A DNA stretch of 64,000 bases from Mesorhizobium sp. AR07 (GTDB lineage Bacteria; Pseudomonadota; Alphaproteobacteria; Rhizobiales; Rhizobiaceae), in the NCBI RefSeq assembly GCF_024746815.1, contig NZ_CP080528.1, positions 186,001 through 250,000 of the forward strand. The letters run 5' to 3'. Within the stretch, counting starts at the first letter, position 1; the number at the start of each line of letters is the position of its first letter. The translations under genes were made by a program, and so were the position numbers. Positions 1 through 8,068 of this stretch are shown in pieces. The notes under the pieces were generated by a model that saw nothing but the letters and a program-made list of their open reading frames with translations, was not told the DNA's origin and ran no database searches.

Positions 1-620
1 TTGCCCGCCGGGGTCCTGCCAGGACGCAGGATCATGGCGACCGGGCGTCCTGTCGCGGCGTCGTAGATGTGGATCGGCAGGAAGCAACGCTCGTCGTAAT
101 GGGCGTTGAACAGCGAGAGCTGCTGATGGCCGTGAACGACATCCACCGTGTCGTCGATGTCGAGCGTGACGCTTTTGGGCGGCGCGGCATAGCTCGACAG
201 CCACAGATCGACCAGCACCCAGCCGAGCCGGATGACGGTGCGCAGGTCGGGCAGGTTCTCGAGGCGCGAGCATGTCGGCTGCGAGCACAGATCAATCCCG
301 CTGTCGGGCAGCCGCCCGCAGGCGAGCTTGAAGGCCGGGTCGGTGCGCAGCCGGTCGAGATCGTTGGCATCCTCGTAGCCGCATGCGATCGCAAAGATGC
401 GGGCGCGCACAATGTCGGCCATGGCGTGCGTCACCCGCGCTGGATCGCGCGGATCGTGGATCGCGGCGGCCAGCCTGTCGGCCAGTTGCAGGCGTCGCTC
501 GGCCGCTGCCAAAAGCATGACGCCACCATCCGAGGTGATGCGTCCGCCGTCAAACGCAGCTGTGATCTTCTTGCGTCCAACGGCTGGAAATGAGAGCGGC
601 AGCAACGTATCATCGGTCAT
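1..620 (-). CDS. IS1380-family transposase, 3' end cut by window edge
   Basis: The minus strand reads open from an ATG at 620 to the window edge, giving about 206 residues without a stop. The frame begins MTDDTLLPLSF, continues with FDGGRITSDGGVMLLAAAER, and later has the catalytic-core motif TLDIDDTVDVVHGHQQ followed by FNAHYDERCFLPIHIYD. These are hallmarks of IS1380-type DDE transposases, in which the first catalytic Asp lies in the DIDDT motif. The rest of the protein lies outside the window, so whether the element is intact cannot be judged. I could not place its terminal inverted repeat with confidence, although it should lie within the next 50 or so bases beyond 620. Confidence 0.88.
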   Translation of the reverse strand, partial: MTDDTLLPLSFPAVGRKKITAAFDGGRITSDGGVMLLAAAERRLQLADRLAAAIHDPRDPARVTHAMADIVRARIFAIACGYEDANDLDRLRTDPAFKLACGRLPDSGIDLCSQPTCSRLENLPDLRTVIRLGWVLVDLWLSSYAAPPKSVTLDIDDTVDVVHGHQQLSLFNAHYDERCFLPIHIYDAATGRPVAMILRPGRTPAG

Positions 621-999
621 GGCGGGTGTGGCTCGCGAGAGGCGGTGGCAGGGTTGGCTTAGACAACCGAATCCTACGCCAAATCAATCGCTTAGGCTAC
701 ATCCGCCAACCTCTCAGACGCAACGTCGTGCATAAGACGGGCTAGAAGTTGGATAAGAACAACAAGGAACAGCTCAGAGCGCTTTCGTCGCGCCGGAAAC
801 CGTGCTTGTTAGAAGCCGGGACGCTGGGCTTGGGCCTGACCTCCGTGCGATCTGACCCGCTCCGGTTTTGGGAAAATTTCCTGCTCCAACGGATTATTTT
901 GGGCGCCAAACTTGTCTTGGCAGAGAAATATCTTGCCGCCCCGGAATTCGCTGCGGTATGAGAAACTGCAGATGTCTGTTGCGGCGTGGCGAAACCCAA
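621..999. other. Intergenic stretch, no gene supported
   Basis: Only short overlapping frames of 70-85 residues on both strands occur here, without family resemblance or good ribosome-binding sites. The stretch should hold the outer end of the IS1380 element and the promoter of the Lrp-type regulator. I see no clear operator. Confidence 0.4.
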
Positions 1000-1488
1000 A
1001 TGCGAAGCTCCATCGATCCTTACGATCTCAAAATTCTGTCGGCACTCCAGCGTGATGGTCGCACCACCATGTCGCGTCTCGCAGAGACAGTCGGCCTATC
1101 TGCGAGCCCCTGTCATGCGCGCGTTCAGCGATTGATCAAGGATGGCGTATTGGGTCCGTTCCGCCCCGATGTGAGAATTGACAAGCTCACGTACAGCCTT
1201 ACGGTAATAGTACCGGTCGAACTTAAGCAACACGAGTCAAAGAATTTCACCGCTTTTGAGAGAGCCATATCGACGATACCAGAAATAGTGGAGTGCTATG
1301 CCGTTGGCGGCGGATTCGACTATGTACTTAAAGTGATTACAAAAGACATAGAAAGTTTTCAATCCTTAATGGACGGCCTTCTGGAAAAAGAAATCGGGAT
1401 AGCGAAGTATTACTCATACATTGTTACCAAAACCATTAGAAGATTTACAGGTTTTCCCTTGGAAAAGTTGCTTCACGATAGCGGCTAA
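1000..1488 (+). CDS. Lrp/AsnC-family transcriptional regulator
   Basis: The 162-residue product has the usual Lrp/AsnC length and layout. An N-terminal winged helix-turn-helix (about residues 5-60, with DLKILSALQRDGRTTMSRLA and the turn GLSASPCHARVQRL) is followed by a RAM/AsnC ligand-binding domain containing VECYAVGGGFDYVLKV. Such proteins bind DNA as dimers or octamers and respond to amino acids. The frame is open upstream to 868, but the ATG at 1000 is preferred because it starts the conserved domain; an ATG at 958 is possible. Neither has a strong Shine-Dalgarno. There is no adjacent amino-acid gene to suggest its target; it is isolated between an IS fragment and an unstarted frame. Confidence 0.85.
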   Translation: MRSSIDPYDLKILSALQRDGRTTMSRLAETVGLSASPCHARVQRLIKDGVLGPFRPDVRIDKLTYSLTVIVPVELKQHESKNFTAFERAISTIPEIVECYAVGGGFDYVLKVITKDIESFQSLMDGLLEKEIGIAKYYSYIVTKTIRRFTGFPLEKLLHDSG

Positions 1489-1568
1489 AAAACTACTTAG
1501 ATGACGAGGAACCTTAAGGGGCCTTATGGCTCGATAGACGAATTGAAGGCCGGGTTTCGACGCGGTGA

Positions 1569-1904
1569 GCGCGCTTCGTTTTCTTATTAGATCTCATCGG
1601 CGGAGACCTGACATTTCCGATATCCGAGTCTCTCAGGACGCCCAGACAGGACCAGCCATCTCCCTTTGAGCGTGATACACACGAGTCTTTCATTCAAGGC
1701 CTGATTGAGAATACGCCTGAGATCAAGTTTGACGACATCGTCGAGCGCCAATTCCTCGGCAACGCCGAAGCGATCGACAAGGCGTTGGTTACCGCGACCG
1801 TCGCAAACTTGCCGGTCCAACTTGCCTGGATCGTGCTCTTCAACAAGCGCTGTACCGGTAAGCAGAACAAGATCCCGGTGTGGGCGTTCCAACCGAAGCC
1901 GTGA
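1569..1904 (+). pseudogene. Unstarted open frame, probable gene remnant
   Basis: A 111-codon frame is open from just after a TGA at 1566 to a TGA at 1902, but has no ATG. The reading GGDLTFPISESLRTP...DTHESFIQGLIENTPEIKFDD...FNKRCTGKQNKIPVWAFQPKP looks protein-like, acidic-to-neutral with good hydrophobic patterning, whereas the opposite-strand frame over the same interval does not resemble a protein I know. I do not recognise a family. It may be the 3' end of a gene truncated on its upstream side by rearrangement. Confidence 0.25.
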
Positions 1905-1940
1905 TCCGCGCCTGAATATTTGCCCGCAAGCGCCAGAGTT

Positions 1941-2576
1941 TTAAGCAGGTCCAGGTTTGCCGAGATGTTTCAAAACGGTCTTGCGAACCGCGCCGGAGAA
2001 TAGTGCGCGGCGTCCAGCATCTGCGACGAGCGCGTGCCGCAGCGTCTTTGGCAACTCGAGCTGCACGCCCGCCCGGCCGTTTCCACGGTTGCAGATGTTG
2101 TTCTTGTGCTCACCAGGCAACCGATGGCCTAACGTGATCGCCTTGAAGCCCGCTGCCTTAAGGGCCACCGCGAGAGCGTCGCGCAACTCCTTGCCCAGGC
2201 CGCCGAGCCAGATCGTTGCCGTATCGTCGCCGTCCGCACGGCCGTGCATGCCGATCGCGAGCTGGGCCTTGGTGACCAGCTTGACGCATTGTTTTTCGTT
2301 AAAATATTCGGATCCGATGTGCAGCCCGCGGTGCGGTCGTTTCGGCTTGAGTCCTTCAAACAGATAAAGCGAGAAATCATCTCCCGCAACGGCCGTGGCG
2401 AGCTGGGATGTGCCGTACTCAATCCAGCCGCGATGCGATGCAACGATCGCTACGGGGGAGTCCCGATCCAGCGCAGAGAAATCGTAGTCGACACCCCGTT
2501 CCTCTTGGGCTGCCAGTTCGGCAAATGACGTGTACTGGTCGTTCTTTTTCTGATCAACGCCTCGAGCTTCTTTCAT
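1941..2576 (-). CDS. Poly-gamma-glutamate hydrolase family protein
   Basis: The 211-residue protein contains IVASHRGWIEYGTSQLATAV, then SLYLFEG, LHIGSEYF, AIGMHGRAD, and IWLGGLGKELRDAL. These match the order of motifs in the phage-related poly-gamma-glutamate hydrolase family (Gamma_PGA_hydro), zinc amidohydrolases related to carboxypeptidases. The usual HGG in the first metal-binding motif is here SHRG, with the His kept. The ATG at 2576 is chosen because GGAGGTGGTG directly precedes it; the frame is open further up to 2645. Its neighbours are unrelated. In this family cellular genes are often prophage remnants, so the substrate here is uncertain. Confidence 0.75.
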   Translation of the reverse strand: MKEARGVDQKKNDQYTSFAELAAQEERGVDYDFSALDRDSPVAIVASHRGWIEYGTSQLATAVAGDDFSLYLFEGLKPKRPHRGLHIGSEYFNEKQCVKLVTKAQLAIGMHGRADGDDTATIWLGGLGKELRDALAVALKAAGFKAITLGHRLPGEHKNNICNRGNGRAGVQLELPKTLRHALVADAGRRALFSGAVRKTVLKHLGKPGPA

Positions 2577-2820
2577 CACCACCTCCCCGTTTCGCCCACC
2601 GGCGGGGGCCCAGGTTCCCAGTGTATCCCCCCTCACCTGCCCCATCTCAATTATTTTTTAGATTGGATTCCGCTGCTCGCTGAACCTCGCCCCTCGCGAT
2701 TGATGTTCGGTATCTGATTCATGGTGGGATCGCGCCGCTAATCTCGAGGTCTGCTTCTGCTTTCGGCTATCCTGAAAATCTCGACGCAATGCCTACCTCG
2801 GCGTGCCCCGTGGCAGATGC

Positions 2821-3123
2821 TTATACCTGCACTTTTCCACTGCCCGACTTGCAGGCAGCAAGCCATTGCATGGCGGAAATTGCATCTTCCAATATGGCGG
2901 CCCGTTTCGCAAAGCCGAAAAAGGCATTGCGCGCTGCGCTTACAGGTTTTCGCCCATCGTATGCATCATAGCAGGCTCGGAGCGCGGCTTCGTGGATCAG
3001 GTCCCGGCGACCTTCTGGCCAGTCATTCAGGAAGTCAATAGCGTCCACAAGGCTGGCAATCTCCTGCACGATGTAGGTTGCACGCTTCACGAAAACTGGG
3101 TTGCTGAAAGCTTCAGGGTTCAT
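2821..3123 (-). CDS. DUF982 domain protein
   Basis: The 100-residue product begins MNPEAFSNPVFVKRATYIVQ and has the core IDFLNDWPEGRRDLIHEAALRAC followed by AARNAFFGFAKRAAIL. This is the compact DUF982 pattern found in multiple copies on rhizobial plasmids; its biochemical role is unknown. The start is fixed by GGAGGAACC a few bases before the ATG at 3123. The IS21 element ends only 38 bp upstream of this start, so the native promoter region has been displaced to beyond 5374. The frame read through the pre-insertion sequence would allow a 17-residue N-terminal extension (MKRLFTRTSRSAG...), but the Shine-Dalgarno favours the shorter form. Confidence 0.85.
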   Translation of the reverse strand: MNPEAFSNPVFVKRATYIVQEIASLVDAIDFLNDWPEGRRDLIHEAALRACYDAYDGRKPVSAARNAFFGFAKRAAILEDAISAMQWLAACKSGSGKVQV

Positions 3124-3233
3124 TGGTTCCTCCCGACCTGCTGAACGACTGGTCCGCGTGTGTCGGGCGAAATGAGAAATTGACCCCCGAACGAAACGAA
3201 GAACTGACCCCTCTCTTTTGAGAGGAAGAATCG

Positions 3234-4520
3234 ATGACGAGAGAGTTTTCATCGCAACTTGCATTGTCTGGAACGATGCGGGTTGAGGAAATGCGATCGG
3301 GGGAAGAAGTTTTGGCTATGGTAGGCCTTCACGAACGAGGCTGGGGAGCGAAACGAATTGCGCAGGAGTTTGGATGCGCGCGCAACACGGTTCGCCGATA
3401 TCTTCGTGAAGGTGGCGTTGTTGCGTATCGCCAGCCCGTGCGTCGGACAGCATTTGATGGTCTGGACGATTGGCTTCGGGAGCGTTTCTTTCGCCACGAC
3501 GGGAACGCGGACGTCATTCGCCAGGAGTTGGAGAGCGAGCATGGCATCGTCATCGGGTTGCGCTCGGTAGAACTTCGGGTTCGACAATGGCGGCGCGAGT
3601 TGAAAGCGCAGAAGCGGGCGACGGTGCGCTTCGAGACGGCGCCTGGTCATCAGATGCAGATCGACTTCGGCGACACGCGGGTATGGATCGGCGGCGAGCG
3701 GGTGCGGATCCATGTGTTTGTCGGGACGCTTGGCTATTCGCGCCGGATGCACATCCGGGCCTCGCCGAGGCAGCGCCAGACCGACTGGTTCGAAGGGATG
3801 GAAGGCGCTTTCCTGCGGTTTGGGGGCGTGCCGGCGGAAGTTCTGATCGATAATGCAAAGGCGCTGGTTGAGCATCACGACGCAGTGACGCGCGAGGTGA
3901 GGTTCAACGCCCGGCTGCACGCTTTTGCCCGATATTGGGGCTTCACACCGCGGGCCTGTGCCCCTTATCGGGCCAGGACGAAGGGGAAAGACGAACGCGG
4001 AGTCGGCTACGTCAAGAAGAACGCGATCGCCGGCCGCCGGTTCGAGAGCTGGGCGGCGTTCGAGGCGCATCTGGATCGGTGGACGCGCGAGGTTGCCGAC
4101 CGGCGTGAACACGGCACCACCGGCGTTGCGCCCGTGGAACGTTTTGCCGCTGAAGCTCAAGCGCTCCGCCCGCTTTCCGGCAGGGCGCCGTTCGGGCAAC
4201 TGCGGGACCTGATCCGCAAGGTCCAGGCCGACTGTGCGATCGATCTGGATACGAACAGCTACTCGGTGCCCTGGCGCCTGATCGGCGAGAGCGTCCAGGT
4301 CGTGGTGTTGGCTGGCCGTGTGATCATCCGTCATGCAGGCCAGGTGGTAGGCGATCATGCCCTGTGCCGGGGGCGACGACAACGGATAGTGGACCGGGCG
4401 CATTTTGTCGGCGTCGCCGGCTTTGAAGGGCCGGTGCGCGCGGATCCCATCGAGATCGCTCCAGCCGCCCTGCTGCGGCCGCTTGCGGAATACGAGGCGG
4501 CTGTCGGAGGGGGCTGGTGA
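3234..4520 (+). CDS. istA: IS21 transposase IstA
   Basis: The 428-residue protein has an N-terminal helix-turn-helix (MVGLHERGWGAKRIAQEFGC, then NTVRRYLREG) and a DDE catalytic core: QIDFGDTRVW (first Asp), VLIDNAKALV (second Asp) and TKGKDERGVGYVKK (Glu). The C-terminal part has the usual beta-rich tail ending in YSVPWRLIGESVQVVV. Length and order are typical of a complete IstA. A later start at MRVEEMRSGEE is possible. The stop overlaps the istB start (GTGATG), so the pair is translationally coupled. Confidence 0.93.
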   Translation: MTREFSSQLALSGTMRVEEMRSGEEVLAMVGLHERGWGAKRIAQEFGCARNTVRRYLREGGVVAYRQPVRRTAFDGLDDWLRERFFRHDGNADVIRQELESEHGIVIGLRSVELRVRQWRRELKAQKRATVRFETAPGHQMQIDFGDTRVWIGGERVRIHVFVGTLGYSRRMHIRASPRQRQTDWFEGMEGAFLRFGGVPAEVLIDNAKALVEHHDAVTREVRFNARLHAFARYWGFTPRACAPYRARTKGKDERGVGYVKKNAIAGRRFESWAAFEAHLDRWTREVADRREHGTTGVAPVERFAAEAQALRPLSGRAPFGQLRDLIRKVQADCAIDLDTNSYSVPWRLIGESVQVVVLAGRVIIRHAGQVVGDHALCRGRRQRIVDRAHFVGVAGFEGPVRADPIEIAPAALLRPLAEYEAAVGGGW

Positions 4521-5320
4521 TGACGAACGTGGATCATGACATGCTCATCGCAACGCTCGATCGGCTGAAGCTGACGGCGATCCGCGACCAGCTCGACACG
4601 TTGCTGGACGAAGCTGCCCGCTCGAAGATGACGTTACGCGAGGCCCTGGGCTTCCTAGTGTCGCGCGAGATCGCCCGGCGCGACGAGCGGCGCATCGCCA
4701 TGTCGAGCAAGATCGCCCAGTTCCCCTTCGTGCGCGAGCTGGACGGCTTCGACTTCGACGCCCAGCCATCGCTCGATCAGGGGCAGATCAGGGAACTCGC
4801 CACCTGCCGCTGGATTGCGCACGGCGACACACTTTTGTTCCTCGGCCCACCCGGCACGGGCAAGACCCATCTGGCCGTGGCCCTCGGCCGCGAGGCGATC
4901 CGCCAGAATTACAACGTGCAGTTCATCACGGCTGCTACGTTGGTGGCGACGCTGGCCAAGGCCCACAGCGACGGCTCGCTCGACAAGCAGTTGGCGATCC
5001 TGTCGCGGCCGAAACTGCTCATCATCGACGAACTGGGCTATCTGCCCTTCGAGGCCAATGCCGCCCACCTGTTCTTCCAACTCGTGTCACGGCGCTACGA
5101 GAAGGGTTCGATCCTGATCACCTCCAACCGCTCCGTGGGCGAATGGGGAAGTGTTTTTGGCGACCCCGTTGTGGCCACGGCGATCCTGGACCGCCTGCTT
5201 CACCACTCCACGGTGATCACCATCCGCGGCGACAGCTACCGTCTCCGCGAAAAGCGTCGGTCCGGCCTTCTGCAGAAGACCGGACCGACGCTTGAACCCA
5301 ACGAAACAGCAAACCAGTGA
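4517..5320 (+). CDS. istB: IS21 helper ATPase IstB
   Basis: The 267-residue AAA+ ATPase assists IstA in target selection. The Walker A motif GPPGTGKTHLAVALG and Walker B motif LLIIDELGYLPFE are intact, as is the sensor region ILITSNRSVGEWG and the arginine-rich end AILDRLLHHSTVI. The N-terminal helical part (ATLDRLKLTAIRDQLDTLL) is also normal. The frame opens at GTG 4517 or ATG 4520 and overlaps the istA stop. Confidence 0.93.
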   Translation: MMTNVDHDMLIATLDRLKLTAIRDQLDTLLDEAARSKMTLREALGFLVSREIARRDERRIAMSSKIAQFPFVRELDGFDFDAQPSLDQGQIRELATCRWIAHGDTLLFLGPPGTGKTHLAVALGREAIRQNYNVQFITAATLVATLAKAHSDGSLDKQLAILSRPKLLIIDELGYLPFEANAAHLFFQLVSRRYEKGSILITSNRSVGEWGSVFGDPVVATAILDRLLHHSTVITIRGDSYRLREKRRSGLLQKTGPTLEPNETANQ

Positions 5321-5655
5321 AGGGGGTCAGTTCCTAACTTCGCCAAAGGGGTCAAATCCTCACTTCGCTTGACAGCGTGAACAGGCGCTTCATCGTCACC
5401 CGCGCACGATTGCAGAATGTGTTGTCAGGGCAATGACGGTTCAAGAGGAAAGCAGCGGCTTTGGTCGGCAAAACCTGCCGCGGCTCCCGAACCTCGCAAT
5501 GAGGATGCGATGACCCGGCTTTGTCGGGCTGTGTGTGTCGTCGCACGGGCGCATCCGAGACCGCCGACTGGACTGACAGCCGGGCGCCAGCTCAAAGCGC
5601 TGCCGACGGTCGGCCGCTCTGGCCTGCATACCGCGCTGCTGTCCATAAACAGCAT

Positions 5656-5679
5656 GAATCGATCTCTCGTGATCGATTC
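5656..5679. repeat. Inverted repeat, 9-bp arms, 6-nt loop
   Basis: GAATCGATC and GATCGATTC are perfect complements separated by TCTCGT. No T-tract follows on either strand, so it is not a typical intrinsic terminator; it could be an operator or a cruciform-prone site. Confidence 0.6.
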
Positions 5680-5810
5680 CGAAAATGCGTTGGACGCGTC
5701 TGATGCACTAGGGAACATGGAGTATGGATAGGAGCGGCCACCATCTTCATTGCATCCTGAGTCTCCTGCGGCTTCGCGATGGGCCCGGCCGAGGCGACTG
5801 CGCGGGTGAA

Positions 5811-5830
5811 ATGATCGTCATGACGATCAT
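5811..5830. repeat. Perfect 20-bp palindrome
   Basis: ATGATCGTCATGACGATCAT equals its own reverse complement with no spacer. It lies about 180 bp upstream of the hypothetical gene at 6013 and could be a regulator binding site. No protein can be assigned to it. Confidence 0.6.
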
Positions 5831-6012
5831 GCTGACAGCAGGACAAGAGATCGGAAGCGTAGGCCCAGGCGTGGAAGGTGAGCAGCTTTCGTCGTGGCTT
5901 GGACGGCGGCAAAGTCTCCGAAAACCTTTGGAGAATGCGTGGCGGCGGGTGGACGACGGCGTGCGCTCCGCCTAGAGGACATCAGCAACTCCCCTAAATC
6001 CGCGAGAGCACC

Positions 6013-6435
6013 ATGAGGCAGCCGCAGCGACCCTTTGTCGTCGAGATCAAACAGAAGCGTGGGCTGGTGAAGCGGCCACAGTCGATCTGGGGCGGCATTG
6101 ACCTCGCTGCCATCGCGAACGACGTCGCGGAAGCGAAGGCGGAAGCCGCGATCGCCAAAGCGGTGTCGCAGCCAACTTTTCCCGAAGATGTTCCTCCTCA
6201 GCCCATGCTCACCACCGGTGAAACAGTATCCGACGCCAAGGGCGTGACCGTGCCCGATGAATCGCTTCCCAAGCCCCCGACGGTTGAGGAAGCGGCGATG
6301 CCGGAAGCATCGAACGCACAGACTGAAGGTAGACGAACCCGCAAGTTAAAGCGGTGGCAGAAAGATGTGCCTTTGCCGCGAGGTCAACGATGGAAGCGGC
6401 GCCTGCCTTGGGTGCTCCGCCAAAGCCGGGCCTAG
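6013..6435 (+). CDS. Hypothetical basic protein of IS-rich rhizobial regions
   Basis: The 140-residue protein begins MRQPQRPFVVEIKQKRGLVK followed by RPQSIWGGIDLAAIANDVAE. The opening pattern, a basic start followed by KR..SIWG.(I/V)DL.A, resembles hypothetical proteins I associate with rhizobial plasmid and symbiosis regions next to transposons; no function is known to me. The middle is Ala/Glu-rich and Pro-rich, and the C-terminus is strongly basic (RRTRKLKRWQKDVPLPRGQ), which could bind nucleic acid. It sits between the palindromic stretch and the nested IS3/lost-element site. Confidence 0.55.
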   Translation: MRQPQRPFVVEIKQKRGLVKRPQSIWGGIDLAAIANDVAEAKAEAAIAKAVSQPTFPEDVPPQPMLTTGETVSDAKGVTVPDESLPKPPTVEEAAMPEASNAQTEGRRTRKLKRWQKDVPLPRGQRWKRRLPWVLRQSRA

Positions 6436-6534
6436 CGGTAGGTCGACTGCTCCAGATTGAAGCTGCCCTGTCGGACTGCTCGGGAGAGGACCCGCAGCGC
6501 ATCCAAGTAACGAAGATGCAAATTCCGACGATTA

Positions 6535-6566
6535 ACCGGACACCGTTCCGATCAAAAACCGGACGC
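6535..6566 (+). repeat. Left inverted end of a lost IS element
   Basis: The sequence starts ACCGGACACCGTTCCGATCA and ends AAAACCGGACGC. Its inverted partner lies at 7984-8016 on the far side of the IS3 element. The internally repeated CCGGAC motif is the multiple-terminal-repeat style of IS21-family elements. Confidence 0.55.
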
Positions 6567-6639
6567 GATTGGAGTGCACCCCCAGATTGAGACAAGGAAA
6601 ATCGCGGACAGTTTCCCCGCAAGGAGAGGAAACTGGGGC

Positions 6640-7059
6640 ATGGCCAGACGGCAAAGAGTTATTGATGATGACCAAAAGCTGGAGCTTCTCCGGCGCATGG
6701 AGGCGGGCGAAACCGTCAGCAAGTTGGCAGATGAGGTTGGCATCGGTCGCCAACGACTTTACGAGTGGCGTGATCATCTCAGGCTTTATGGTAATCTGAA
6801 GTCACGTCGGCGCGGCCGGCCGGCCAGGACAGCAGGATTTGACGGGGCCGCACAGCTGCAGAGTGCAGTCGATGTGCCATCACCTCAGGAAAAGGCACTG
6901 AGCAAGGCCAGGCGCCGGATCAGGGAACTGGAGCAGAAGGTCGGGCAGCAGCAGCTCGATCTCGATTTTTTTCGCGAAGCCTTGCGGCACTTCGAGGAAG
7001 ATCAGCGTCGGAGCAGCGCTCCTGGCGAAACGGCATCTTCAAAGTCATCGAAAAGATGA
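6640..7059 (+). CDS. IS3 transposase OrfA (helix-turn-helix subunit)
   Basis: The product begins MARRQRVIDDDQKLELLRRM and has the helix-turn-helix ETVSKLADEVGIGRQRLYEWRD, then a leucine-zipper-like stretch ALSKARRRIRELEQKVGQQQLDLDFF, as in IS3 OrfA proteins. The start at 6640 is chosen because AAGGAGAGG lies just upstream; the frame is open back to 6574, but that start would lie inside the terminal repeat. The stop overlaps the orfB start in ATGA, so OrfB is likely made by translational coupling rather than only by frameshifting. Confidence 0.85.
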   Translation: MARRQRVIDDDQKLELLRRMEAGETVSKLADEVGIGRQRLYEWRDHLRLYGNLKSRRRGRPARTAGFDGAAQLQSAVDVPSPQEKALSKARRRIRELEQKVGQQQLDLDFFREALRHFEEDQRRSSAPGETASSKSSKR

Positions 7060-7925
7060 TGACCGGCCTGTCGCAAGGCGAATTCAACATCGACAGAATG
7101 TGCTGGCTCGCTGGTGTCAGCCGCGCGAGCTATTACCGTCACTGGCTGGATTCGGCCCCTCGTCGGGCCGAGACGGGTTTGCGCGATCTCATTCAGAAGC
7201 TGGCTCTTGGCAACACACACTACGGCTACCGCCGGATTGGAGCCCTGCTTCGGCGCGAGGGGTGGCAAGTCAATCACAAATGCGTTTTACGGATCATGCG
7301 TGAAGACAATCTGTTGTGCTTGCGCGCTAAACCCTTTGTTCCTGTGACGACCAACTCCAGGCATGGTTGGCAAGTCGTGCCGAACCTCGCGAGGGGAATG
7401 ATCCTCAATGGCGTAAACCAGCTATGGGTTGCCGATATCACCTTCCTGCATCTGGCCGAGGAGTTTGCCTTCCTTGCCGTTGTCCTTGACGCGTTTAGCC
7501 GCAAGGTTGTCGGATGGGCGCTGGATACGCATCTTAGAGCAAGCCTTGCCATCGAGGCTCTCGAGATGGCGATCGCTGATCGCCAGCCCGTACCCGGGAG
7601 CCTCATCCATCATTCCGACCGCGGGGTTCAATACGCTTGCGGGGCCTACTCCGAACTTCTGCATGTTCACGGTATCCAAGCGAGCATGAGCCGTGTCGGC
7701 AATCCTTACGACAATGCGAAGGCGGAGAGCTTCATGAAAACCCTGAAACAGGAAGAGGTGCAAGGGCTCGCCTATAAGGATGCAGATGATGCCCGCAAGC
7801 ACATCGGTGCTTTCATAGAGACCGTTTACAACACGGGGCGCCTGCATTCGGCGCTCGACTATCTCAGTCCGGAGGAATACGAACAGAAGCATTCACGCGG
7901 GCGACAGATGGAAAAGGCGGCATAG
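7056..7925 (+). CDS. IS3 transposase OrfB (DDE integrase core)
   Basis: The 289-residue product has the HTH_21 region (HYGYRRIGALLRREGWQVNHK) and an rve integrase core with the DDE residues in LWVADITFLH, LIHHSDRGVQYA and YDNAKAESFMKTLK. The C-terminal motif IETVYNTGRLHSALDYLSPEEYE is standard. Nothing is missing, so the element is likely functional or recently so. Confidence 0.93.
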   Translation: MMTGLSQGEFNIDRMCWLAGVSRASYYRHWLDSAPRRAETGLRDLIQKLALGNTHYGYRRIGALLRREGWQVNHKCVLRIMREDNLLCLRAKPFVPVTTNSRHGWQVVPNLARGMILNGVNQLWVADITFLHLAEEFAFLAVVLDAFSRKVVGWALDTHLRASLAIEALEMAIADRQPVPGSLIHHSDRGVQYACGAYSELLHVHGIQASMSRVGNPYDNAKAESFMKTLKQEEVQGLAYKDADDARKHIGAFIETVYNTGRLHSALDYLSPEEYEQKHSRGRQMEKAA

Positions 7926-7983
7926 CCTAACACGGGAGGTGTCCGCGATTTTCCTTGTCTCAGTCTGGGGGTGCACTCCATAA

Positions 7984-8016
7984 GCGTCCGGTTTCGTTTC
8001 GGAATCACTGTCCGGT
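7984..8016 (-). repeat. Right inverted end of a lost IS element
   Basis: Read on the minus strand this is ACCGGACAGTGATTCCGAAA then CGAAACCGGACGC, the inverted counterpart of 6535-6566. Together the pair frames the IS3 element, with only 3 bp between each arm and the IS3 ends, which suggests that the IS3 element stands where the interior of another element once was. Confidence 0.55.
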
Positions 8017-8068
8017 TTCATTGGAATACGCAACGAAGATGCTTGAACCGTACCGTAAGTGTTGCCGG

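Larger units (their letters stand above)
3161..5374 (+). mobile_element. Intact IS21-family element with 5-bp target duplication
   Basis: The left end TGTCGGGCGAAATGAGAAAT and the right end (reverse complement) TGTCAAGCGAAGTGAGGATT are imperfect inverted repeats that both continue into TTGACCCC, and inner copies of the GACCCC motif follow at each side, as usual for IS21. The element is flanked by GCGTG on the left (3156-3160) and GCGTG on the right (5375-5379). It carries istA and istB in a coupled pair. Length is 2214 bp. Confidence 0.93.
5375..6012. other. 638-bp gene-poor stretch with two palindromes
   Basis: Short frames exist on both strands (60-106 residues) but none has a recognisable family or a convincing start. 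The left 20-30 bp are the original upstream sequence of the DUF982 gene. The stretch contains a 9-bp-stem inverted repeat at 5656-5679 and a perfect 20-bp palindrome at 5811-5830, described separately. Confidence 0.4.
6570..7980 (+). mobile_element. IS3-family element with about 40-bp inverted repeats
   Basis: The left end TGGAGTGCACCCCCAGATTG and the right end (reverse complement) TGGAGTGCACCCCCAGACTG continue nearly identically for about 40 bp to GCGGACA. The element starts with TG and ends with CA as IS3 elements do, and carries overlapping orfA and orfB. I find no clear 3-4 bp target duplication at the edges (GAT on the left, TAA on the right). Length is 1411 bp. Confidence 0.9.
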
